Source: Hyperoplus lanceolatus (taxonomy: Eukaryota > Chordata > Actinopteri > Uranoscopiformes > Ammodytidae). From it: a stretch of 64,000 nt of DNA. The stretch lies in NCBI GenBank assembly GCA_026929865.2, contig CM049408.1:4383501-4447500 (forward strand), read 5' to 3'. A model generated the notes under the pieces. That model had not been told where the DNA came from. It did no database searches and saw only the letters and a list, made by a program, of their open reading frames with translations. Position 1 is the stretch's first letter, and the number at the start of each line of letters is the position of its first letter. Below are positions 54,202 through 64,000 of the stretch, piece by piece. The translations under genes and the position numbers were made by a program.

Positions 54202-56222
54202 TTAGGTTCTCTCTGCTTCTTCAATTTTGACCTCATTGGTCATCAAATGTTCTCCGTGCCACTTTTTCATATGTTTCTCTAGAGTGCTGTAAACGCTGAA
54301 GGGCATTTGGCAAATGTCACAGCGGTACACGTCCTTACCCATCTGGCCATGTGTCTTCATGTGGCGCGTGAGCTTGGAGCTCTGGGCGCAGGCATAGTTG
54401 CACAGCTCACACTTGTAGGGCCTCTCGCCAGTGTGGCTGCGCCGGTGCACCGTCAGGTTGCTACAGTTCTTGAAAATCTTGCCACAGTATTCGCAGGTGT
54501 CCGACCTCCTGCTATCCTTGGAGCCTGGCCGGCCAGGACCGCCGCCCCCGCCCAGATGAGGAGTGCTGCCCCCACTTACTGTGCCACTGCGGCCCGACAG
54601 GCCTCCTTCGAGCAGGTCACCTGGAGGTGTGGAGAACCTCAGGCTACCGTTCTCGGACGAATGCTCGGAGGACGTAGCGAAGGGCGATTGTCTGGAGTCA
54701 GTGAAGCCTAGGAAAGGGTCTTTGATGAAGTGGCGCGAGGCAGCGTAACCCACCAACCACTGGGAGTAGACATTCTCAGAGGGGATGTGGGGCGCTGGGG
54801 GAATGTCCAAGTCCTTCTCAATCTTGATCCTCTTGTTGGAGGAGTTGGACAGACTGGGACTGTTGATGGGGGTGGGCTTACGGGGGAACAGGCCTGAGAA
54901 AGAGTCCCCGGAGCCACAGTTCCGGCCATTAATGCTTGTCCTCTCCACCTGCTGCTGGTGGTGGTGGTGATTGTTCATCATTTCCCCAACCACTGAGTCC
55001 ACTTCCCCAGTTTCCCGCTGGACGTCGGAGCACCTCTTGGAGAAGGTCATCCTTTTACGATTGTCAACTATCAAATTATTGAACTGCTGTATAGAGTTGA
55101 GCCCTCCGTCTTCCACCATCTTCTCAAGGGCAAAGGATGACTTCTCCTCTGAAGGCAGTTTAGAGCCATTTTCCCTATTGCGGTAGAACTCGGCCTCCAT
55201 ACTAAAGTTGGATTCAGGTCGACTTTCGTTCTCCAGTTCCTCTTCTTCCTCCTCCTCTTCCTCCTCCTCATTGCCTTCCCCCTGGAAGTCCCCATCGCGG
55301 TTCTTCATGCCCTCACCTGTGACATCACTGGTTCCCGGCTCTGGGGAGCTCGTGGTGGACAGTCCGTCGTCCGAACGGCCCGTCAGTGATCCGGCCTTGT
55401 GCATGTGGGTCTTCATGTGGCGCTTCAGCTTGCTTGCCTGCGAGCATGCGTGGTCACACAGCTGGCACTTGTACGGTTTTTCTCCGGTATGGCTGCGCCG
55501 ATGCACCACCAAGTTGCTCTGGAACTTGAAGGTCTTGCCGCAGAATTCACAGGACTTGACCTTGGCCTGTGTCTGCGGAGGGGTTGTGCTGTTTGGGGGC
55601 ATTTGCGGTAAGGGAGGAGGAGTGCTCAGAAAGGGCGACTTTTGCCCAGTCTGGAAGGGGTTGGGGTTTAGTAGTCGATGCATAGGGTTAGCCCTGTTTG
55701 GTGATAACGGTGGCGTGGAGCTGTTGTTGTTCCCTGCCAACTCGCGTAACCGCCTGGAGAAATCCATGGACTGGGACTCCATGGCCATGGGCGTGAGCCG
55801 CATTACCCTCTCGAAGGCACTGGGGTGCTGGGAGATGAGACCCATTTCCTCCGCGCTAAGGCGTTCCAGCCGATGGGGGTCCAGGTGGTGTCGGGGCGGC
55901 GGGCTGATGAACGGGGGCGTGTTGGGGAGGCGGTTCTCCATGAAACCTGGGGGAGGCTCCCGGAGCAGGGGCCCGGCCATCCTCAGGAGGTGGAAAGGGT
56001 TGTTGTCCCCAAGGAAGTTGGCGAGGGGGGACTGCGGAATGGAATCGTTGCCCATGGGCGGAGGCATGGACATGCGTGGGGTAAGGGCGGCGCTGGAAGG
56101 GTTTGACTCCAGGTAGATGCGAATGCCGTGGGTGTTCTGGACATGCTGCAGCAAGAACCACGCACTGGGGAAGGGATGCTTGCACGTGGTACATATGTAG
56201 CTGGAAGGCTCGTCACTGCCAC
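54202..56222 (-). CDS. bcl11b: Terminal coding exon of BCL11B-like C2H2 zinc-finger transcription factor (partial gene)
   Basis: Seen: an open frame of 672 codons plus a split codon, running from a splice acceptor (exon begins at 56222, two bases of a shared codon) to a TAA at 54204-54202. Residues counted from GSDEPSS at 56220. Zinc finger 1 is at about 10-31 (C10, C13, H26, H31), fingers 2 and 3 at 224-272 joined by a TGEKPY linker, and fingers 4, 5 and 6 at 576-655; the last has C-X2-C-X12-H-X4-H spacing. Between them lie Pro-rich segments, an 11-Glu acidic run (about 318-328), a His4-Gln3 run (about 418-424) and a basic KRIKIEK motif (about 463). Family knowledge: BCL11 proteins are nuclear DNA-binding repressors that recruit NuRD; BCL11B acts in T-cell, neuron, skin and tooth development. 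Paralogue choice: [18 protein letters not shown] and the C-terminal VKIEEAER resemble BCL11B; BCL11A ends differently. Teleosts often keep two copies (bcl11ba/bcl11bb); which one this is cannot be told here. The N-terminal NuRD-binding exons lie outside the window. Confidence 0.95.
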
Positions 56223-56242
56223 CTGCAACACAGAGAAAGAAA
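56223..56242 (-). promoter_or_regulatory. 3' splice site of the terminal bcl11b exon
   Basis: On the minus strand a pyrimidine-rich run followed by TTGCAG directly precedes the coding exon. The AG is the complement of 56224-56223. Translation stays open on the exon side and gives the expected BCL11 residues [11 protein letters not shown], which fixes this as the true boundary rather than any internal start codon. The exon starts with two bases of a codon split with the preceding exon. Confidence 0.9.
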
Positions 56243-57349
56243 TATGTTCAATGTTTCAGCTGATAACCAACTCTTTCATGTTACATCCAGTGAAAAAAGC
56301 CTTGGCTCATCATGTTTTCACATTCAAACCCTGTGTACGTATATCACTCTTTTGACAAGTGCCTTTTTCACAGTCACACTGGTTCATGTTTTAGTGGGTG
56401 CTTAATCTCTCACATGGTACAGAGTGAATCTATCACTACAAACTGCTGAACTAGTACAGTGTGTGACTGTGTGTGTCTGCATCAGGGCTTATATGCACAG
56501 CAAGCATGACAGTAGACGGACAAGCTTTCGGAATGAATTATTTTAATGGCATGTATACATATAGGATCTGCTGCAATCAACATTAAAAATCAACTCCTTT
56601 AAAACTAAGGGAGGCAATTCTATTCAATAGCAATCATAAGAAATGAGATGAAAACACAGAGAAAGAGAAGTAATCTAAAAATCAAACCATGCTTTCCCTA
56701 AGACGTATCAATATGATTTATTGTAGATCAAGCCTTGCTATGTTTTGTTCTAGTTACAACTAATCAATAAAGTGCTTTGATGTAAAACATGCATATAAAC
56801 ATAAATGAATTCAAAGGGGGACTTGTTAGCAGACCCAAGCAAGATCCATGATCAGGACACTTTATTTCTATTCAGTAATTTGTTTGCACTCATTATAATT
56901 ACAAAATATATCTATATATATCCACACACACACACACACACCACAGATAATGGTAATTGTGCTATTGTTCTCACTCGCGTACTTATTAAGTGAATGCTTG
57001 TTGTCTTGACCTAGTACACACATTCACATACTAGGGCAAACATATGCTGCGGTAATTGTTTCACTTATTTGAGTGTGCGTATGTGTGTCATTTCTTGCAA
57101 CTACCTACACAGATACACACACGTGCATACATACATACATACACACAGACACACACATACACACACACACACACACGTAAATACAGATATTCCTAAAATT
57201 AAATGCATACATTATGCAAATAATTATTATTATTTTTCATGTATTTGAAAAATCTCCTGTAGACTTTTGTAATCTTACAGCCAGTGGATTTTCTTTCTTT
57301 CTATTTCTTTCTCACCTAACCTCTTACATCTCTCTCCCTCTGTCGTTTG

Positions 57350-57463
<114 letters not shown>

Positions 57464-57540
57464 AGGAGGAGAGGCGGAACAGCTGTTCACCTCCGCAGCC
57501 CTGTAAGCCCACTGACTTAATTATAGTGGACGGCACATTC

Positions 57541-57926
<386 letters not shown>

Positions 57927-58069
57927 CAAAAGTGAGATAATGTGTTTCTGCAATGAAGCACCATTTTTCTTCAGCCACAGAGTAAGGAGGGGTTTGGGGT
58001 TTTTGTTTGGGGGGAATTGTGTTTGTATGTGTGCGTGCATGCGTATGTGTGTGTGCGTGCGTGCGTGCC

Positions 58070-58205
58070 CTCCCTGGGGAAGGGAGTCCAAACGCAGATG
58101 GCAAATAAAGTATGCAGCCCGAGGCGAGAGCACATTATGCTAATTTTAATGTCAGCTGTACTTTAATATACGACTCTATTTAATCACCCCATTATTTCCT
58201 ATTTC
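58070..58205. promoter_or_regulatory. Weak candidate intronic enhancer
   Basis: Repeat-free words GAGCACATTATGCTAATTTT and ACTCTATTTAATCACCCC between repeat tracts. Inferred from texture only. Confidence 0.27.
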
Positions 58206-58217
58206 CATATGAAAAAA

Positions 58218-58219
58218 AC

Positions 58220-58250
<31 letters not shown>

Positions 58251-58430
58251 GGGGGAGCTGCTCATCACTTTATTTTGGGAGAATGTAGGGATGCCCATGT
58301 TTTATGGAGTGTGTCCGTGTGTGTCTGTGGTTGTGTGTTTGTGTGTGGCTGGCTGGGAAAACACACTCATCCCCTGTCCCAGACACTTTCTCTCTTTCCC
58401 ACCGTATCTGTGTCTTTCCACACACAGACA

Positions 58431-58484
<54 letters not shown>
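58218..58484. repeat. (GA)n 58218-58255 and (CA)n 58432-58484
   Basis: GA and CA microsatellites in the bcl11b intron, with a GTGT-rich decayed stretch between. Confidence 0.95.
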
Positions 58485-58485
<1 letters not shown>

Positions 58486-58814
58486 TGTACATACAAGAAC
58501 GTATGGTCATTTTTGTAGTTTGGATGGATGCATACAGTATACACATTATATGTCACCAATCCGTTATACAAATGCAAGATATTAGTTGTAAGTTTGCTAA
58601 ACCATTCATTTGTAATGACACCCACAAACACACTCACACGACTACACTCGCAAGCCATGGTAGCAACATCCCAGAAATCATTCACAAATAACACCAGCCT
58701 AAAAATACTTCAAAGAGATTCATACATACAGGTGGGCACCAAATTAGACTTAACATCAGTGTGTCAAACATTTATCTAACATAAAGCTCTGTATGTGGCT
58801 TACAGCATACTTTC

Positions 58815-58882
58815 TCTCTATATATATTTCTCTCTCTCTCTATATTTCTCTCTCTCTCTTTCCCTCTCCTTCTCTCTATCTC

Positions 58883-58916
<34 letters not shown>
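58815..58916. repeat. (CT)n with TATA interruptions
   Basis: Long pyrimidine tract, mostly CT, on the plus strand (GA on the transcript strand). Confidence 0.93.
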
Positions 58917-59150
58917 GGTTGAAGTGCGGTCTGGCAATATGCCTGTGTTTTATTTGGCTCACATTCACACACACATAGTTAGACACACACACAATCTCAC
59001 ACACGCACACACTTTTGCACTCTGGCAGCGCAACCTGTCTGGACAAGTACTGGGAGAAAAAGGAAAAACGCATGCTGTAGTGGGAAATAAAAGTTCTATC
59101 CTTCTTTTTAGATTTTCTTAAAGTGTTGATCATTTTAAACCCCCCCCCCT

Positions 59151-59194
<44 letters not shown>

Positions 59195-59370
59195 GTTGTG
59201 TCATCGCTGAGAACGAAATGCTTTCGTGTGTAAACTATATTACAAATACAACTGTAGTATTCTGATATATTCTCTAGCAAGACACTACGTTTAGTGTGTG
59301 TCTTTCCACACACGGACACACACACACACACACACACTTTTTAAATTGCGACCTTCTGTATTTGTATTTA

Positions 59371-59428
<58 letters not shown>
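59151..59428. repeat. CA 59151-59193 and GT 59373-59428
   Basis: Opposite-sense arrays, with a smaller CA run at 59318-59337 between them. The first is preceded by a C homopolymer. Confidence 0.97.
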
Positions 59429-59430
<2 letters not shown>

Positions 59431-59569
59431 TCCAGCAGCAGCCATATGGGGGAGAATTTAGACAAATACACTGTCTGCCATCCCCTCATTCCCTCGCTTT
59501 TGCTTTTAGGCATTCCATGCTCTCTCTCTCTCTCTCTCGCCGGGGAGACACACTGATTCCAGTTTTCCA

Positions 59570-59800
59570 CTATGATTCAATTTGCCCGTAATTACTGCCG
59601 CGGCCGTGTGCTAATAAAAAAAAGGCTAGAAAATGGGTGCGGAGGTCAACTGGCAGTTAGCGGCGTTTGATTTTCATCTGCAGTGTATTCATCTGGGGGG
59701 GGGGGGGCTAATGGGCCAATTTTCCCTCAATAAATATTGCCGGAATTACAGGTTAAATGGCTAAATTAAATCACAGCTATTACGGATGGAGAGAGGGAGG
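59570..59800. promoter_or_regulatory. Candidate conserved intronic element
   Basis: Repeat-free apart from one G run (59695-59707). Contains TTGCCCGTAATTACTGCC, GTTAGCGGCGTTTGATTTTC and CCTCAATAAATATTGCCGG. Its position in a bcl11b intron fits an enhancer. Inferred. Confidence 0.35.
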
Positions 59801-60482
59801 GAGGACGAGAGAGAGTGAGAGACAGTGAGAGAGAGAGAGGAGGAAGAGTACCATTACACACAGGCAGCAAAAAGGAGTGTGAGATTAATGTAGCGAGTGT
59901 CGGAGGGGGCGCGTCGGATTATTGCATCAAATGATTGCATACTTAATTCTTTTCTCTGTGGCTGGCGGACAAACACAGAGAGAGAGAGAGAGAGGTGGAC
60001 TCCGGGCATCTTTTATATATTTAGGAGGATTTTTACATACAATGTTCAGCTTCACTCTTCTTAATATGTTGTATTGCCTTAAACAATTGCTCTTCTAAGT
60101 AACAACTTTACATATGTATCGTCCTAAGGGTTTGGTTTTCATTTCGTAGTCTTTTATTTTGAAATTAGCCCATGGGGCTGGCTGACATGGCTGAAGTCAT
60201 TACCACAGAATGGTGGTTGAAAATGGTTGTATATGATGAATATACAGACACAAACAGACGGTTAGACAAATAGACACCTAGATGTACATTAGGGTTCCTT
60301 TTAGTAAAACAGTAGCCCCCGCTCCCTGGCTAACCCCCTGACTAATCAAAGGCAGAGTACAGACCCGGGCTGGTTAGACTACAGGATGTAGCAGCAGCAG
60401 GTCTAGATGTAAAGGGGCCAATGTCAGCCAACCAACGCATTTACATACAGAACAAAGCTGACACGAGCCAAGGGTACTGGCC

Positions 60483-60485
<3 letters not shown>

Positions 60486-60530
<45 letters not shown>

Positions 60531-60694
60531 GTGTGTGTGTGTGTGTGTGCGTGCGTGCGTGTGTGTGTGTGCGTGCGTGTGTTTCGTGTGTGGTCGCGCT
60601 TGTGAAAAGTTTCCTGACATTTTCTTCCCTCTGCATTATTAAGCCGGGCAGCGTCATTGACATGTGTATGATCTCGTGGTGCCCCCGCCCACAT

Positions 60695-60735
<41 letters not shown>
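60486..60735. repeat. GT 60486-60583 (with GC units) and CA 60696-60735
   Basis: The GT array has GTGCGTGC interruptions that mark partial decay. The opposite-sense CA array follows after 110 bp. Confidence 0.96.
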
Positions 60736-60737
<2 letters not shown>

Positions 60738-60929
60738 TATTTTTTTTTTCTTCTTTTTTTCCCTTAAGAAGTGTTTATGTCCACGTGTGTCTCCTCCTAA
60801 TGAGATCATTTGAAGAAAGCGATCTAATTGTGGGGCGCCACGTTCCCCAGTATTCTTTAAGTAGTCTGTTAGCTTCTGAATGAAGTGGTTTTGAGAGTAG
60901 AGTTCTTAACGTCATCCGACAGTGCTTTT

Positions 60930-61070
60930 TTTTTTTAATGGGCTTTTATAGCTGGCCAACCCAAAACATCACTACTGAACCACACAGCAGCAGCAGCTTT
61001 AATTAAATAGCCCGACTGAAAGGGAAATTCAATTCTCCCACTTTTTCCTCTTGACAGCGAAGGCGTCAGT
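60930..61070. promoter_or_regulatory. Candidate conserved intronic element
   Basis: Contains GGGCTTTTATAGCTGGCC, CAGCAGCAGCAGCTTTAATT and GAAAGGGAAATTCAATTCTC. Inferred. Confidence 0.3.
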
Positions 61071-61087
61071 TACAGTATTGTAACTAT

Positions 61088-61495
61088 GGTTGCGTTCCAA
61101 ATCGCATACTCTTTCTTTTTTCTATTCTACATACTACATCCGACGATAAAAAGAATCTAGTTAGGATGCAGTAGGCATACTATTGGGACATACTTTACTC
61201 TCTTATTTCATCATAACATTGCGCCTTGATCTTGCCTCTTGCTTTTATATCCGTCGCATCCCCGTTTGTTTTCATATGGAGGCTTCGTCGATGTTACGTC
61301 ACTTCACGTGCGCACTGGATTGTGGGTCAGAATCGCCCAAATAGGATGCACTTTTCAACACTAACAATCTTGGCCGCATGAAGTAGGACATCCGGGTACT
61401 TCTAACCATCCTAAATCTGGCCATAAGAATCGGGACATCCTAAATCTTTTTTCTACATACTATATAGTAGAATGTATGCGATTCGGAAAGCAACC
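61088..61495. mobile_element. 408-bp MITE with GGTTGCGTTCC ends in bcl11b intron
   Basis: Begins GGTTGCGTTCCAAATCGCAT and ends ATGCGATTCGGAAAGCAACC; 20 or more bases are inverted matches with few differences. Related by its ends to the elements at 8819 and 27372, and by its interior to 35770-35990. No target-site duplication seen. Confidence 0.8.
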
Positions 61496-62509
61496 AAAAG
61501 CTGATTTCAAGGTATAACGCGGCTTGTAAAAAAAAAATCAAGGCTTTTTTTAAAACGCTATTATTTTCCATCATAACGTTCTGAGGTATTATTGCCCCCC
61601 TCCATACATGATGTTAACGTACAAGTGTATTAAAGTTTAGAATATTGCTGTGTCCTCTCTCTGACTAGAAGAGAAATGTGTAGAGAAAGTGAGCGTGTCT
61701 CTAAAAAAAACCTTGTTGAGCTGCTCACTAAAAGGATTATATTTACATTTAAATTTCAGAATAATTCAATTGTCTATGGTATTGTGTTATCGTTTATTAA
61801 TGTTCAGAATGTTAAGAAAAAATCTTGTCTTTATTTACTTGGTCCATTCAGTACAGCTATGCTTCACAGCTCCTCCAAATGCTCGAGCAATAGGCCAGAC
61901 TATAGAAAAAAGCCTCATTCTTGGGTTAACTGAGTCATCTTTGAGCTAGCCTAGCCGCAGATGCTGTTGGCTAAAGACCAAGAGGCAAACCCCCCCCCCA
62001 AAACTCTCACATGCTTTACACGGGCTGTTTACAGTCAGACAGACACGCCGCGGGCTGGCTTAAACAGATCCAGGGTCTGTTTGTTTGTTGTTGTTTTTTT
62101 TTCTCTTTGTCATTTATGTTGTGTCAGACTAATGAAACAATGTGGTGTGTGTCCTTTCTGTACATAGCAGCTGATAATAGGCTATTCTTAATTGTTGTTT
62201 TTTTAAAGTACAAATCCTATAGCTATTCGCACTATAGAGACACAGGCGAAATGAGCAGAACACGTCCAGAGGAGGAAAAACTACATTTAGAATCGCATTT
62301 ATATTTGTCACAATGCACGTGACAAAAATAAGATCTATGTTGTGTATGTTAAAGCAGTTCTTAGCTGATCATGGCTACATGACAATGTGATAAGCTCTGA
62401 GCGGAGGAGCAGCATGGAGAGGAGAGGGCAGGACCGCAAACACAAACAAGTAGTCCTTAGTGCTGTTAGTTCAGGTGCAATCCATAACAAACTGCCACAG
62501 TCTGTGTAT

Positions 62510-62838
<329 letters not shown>

Positions 62839-62945
62839 ATGCATTGTTGTTTTTCCTTGGAATTTGTTTGAACTCGACACCATTGAAAATGAGGGTCACC
62901 CCTCAATTGGTCTCTCGAGGATAAATAAAAGTTAAATGAAAAAAT
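62839..62945 (+). mobile_element. LINE 3' tail, third copy
   Basis: GTTTGAACTCGACACCATTG, GGGTCACCCCTCAATTGG and GGATAAATAAAAGTTAAATG match the tail at 9.47-9.58 kb (there on the minus strand). Ends in an A-rich run. Confidence 0.85.
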
Positions 62946-63044
62946 AAAAAAATGTGTGCATGTTTGTAAGGGGCCCTGTAGGGGCATCGTCCTCCCCTCA
63001 AAAACACCCCCTTGGTGCCAGTTGTCCCCCCCTAATCCTGGCAT

Positions 63045-63046
<2 letters not shown>

Positions 63047-63075
<29 letters not shown>

Positions 63076-63444
63076 TTCATGATGCACGTGGTACATACAT
63101 TAAAAAAGAAGTCATTCAACGACTAAAAGTAAATAAATGTAATAATGTTCAAGTCATGTGACTTATTTGACTAAAGCAGCACCAATCACGCAAAAGGCAG
63201 TGTGGACGAAAACATGTGGATGTATTGCATTATGATGGTCCTCTTATTGTGGGCAGATCTTCAGTGTTCAGTACACTGCAAAGAATGTCTCTCCCTCTAT
63301 ATGGAGACTCCAAAGTGCTTTAGTCATTGACATGCTGACAGGTGGAGGGAGCTTGCTTGGTCTCTGTAAGCTACAATGGAAGAGAAAACTCTGCCACAAG
63401 CCTGATTTGACCGGGAACGTGCTCCAACAAATTTTGGATCTCCC

Positions 63445-63490
<46 letters not shown>

Positions 63491-63609
63491 GTGTGTCTCT
63501 CTATCTCTCTCTCTCACTGTCACCTGTCCCATCCAAATCCCTCCTTCCCTCCCCTAAACAGCTCGTCCAAATTGCACAAGGCCAAGTGGGAGTCTATTGG
63601 AACCGACAT

Positions 63610-63650
<41 letters not shown>
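63047..63650. repeat. CA 63047-63075, (CT)n 63450-63484, CA 63611-63650
   Basis: Three simple arrays at the end of the window, all inside the bcl11b intron. Confidence 0.96.
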
Positions 63651-63651
<1 letters not shown>

Positions 63652-64000
63652 CGATGTAGCAGTGCCCCTCCTGACTGAATGAGACACACAGTACACTGCT
63701 GCCGTCAAGAAGAAAAAGAAGACTTCTCTCTTTTTCTTAAAATTGCTGGTCTAAGAGACAATTTTGGTCAACATTTTTTATTATTTTGTTTTGAACTAAA
63801 TCTAGTATATATACAGTATAACTATCTTTATTACGTTTCTTGTGCACAATTTGTCTGATTGCATACATTAGGCCGGGTGACACAACTTGAAATGATGAGG
63901 TGAGAGGTTTGAGTTTGACTAACTTTCACCTGCGGAGATGTGGGGGGGGGGGGAGAAATGGTTTGGTGGTGAGGTGGAAAAAGAGGTGAAGAAAGGGAGG

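Noticed and set aside
54307-55295. Several other 60-134 codon frames overlapping the zinc-finger exon on both strands
   Set aside because: Shadow frames of a constrained coding exon without start context or recognisable content.
55208-56116. 302-codon open frame antisense to the bcl11b exon
   Set aside because: It mirrors the GC-rich zinc-finger exon. Its serine run is the complement of the Glu repeat, and it shows no domain of its own.

Overview
This window looks like teleost fish genomic DNA. It has one large vertebrate coding exon, about forty long CA/TG microsatellites, and fish-style transposons: palindromic MITEs, hAT and TTAA-flanked elements, tRNA-derived SINEs and 5'-truncated LINEs. 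No bacterial or viral gene organisation is present. Species was not determined.

Gene content: the only gene I can support lies on the minus strand at about 51.5-64.0 kb. Its terminal coding exon (54202-56222) encodes the last 672 residues of a BCL11-family zinc-finger transcription factor. Local sequence features and the C-terminal end match BCL11B (CTIP2) rather than BCL11A. The exon has a clear splice acceptor at its 5' side and a TAA stop. The lower coordinates (about 51.48-54.20 kb) are a probable AT-rich 3' UTR. The higher coordinates (56.2-64.0 kb) are intron; the earlier exons lie beyond the window.

Layout: 1-51 kb is a gene-free region on the 3' side of the gene. It carries an L1 fragment with target-site duplication (14389-15194), copies of an L2/CR1-like LINE tail (9.47-10.05, 41.17 and 62.87 kb), two tRNA-SINEs (19.3 and 39.4 kb), a probable solo LTR (5.7-6.2 kb), two inverted copies of a 476-bp palindromic MITE (2.95 and 25.65 kb), hAT-like and TTAA-type MITEs, a family of 'GCGTTCCAA' inverted-repeat elements, and an unnamed three-copy dispersed repeat. 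Between these are unique-looking, homeobox-motif-rich segments that could be conserved non-coding enhancers. Gene deserts beside BCL11B are known to hold such enhancers in vertebrates, but none is proven here.

CA/TG arrays add up to about 3 kb (near 5% of the window) and cluster most densely in the bcl11b intron (57.3-63.7 kb) and at 40.8-43.8 kb. I found no convincing new gene system. The most informative observations are about transposon structure, above all a MITE insertion whose empty site is preserved in a repeat copy about 700 bp away.
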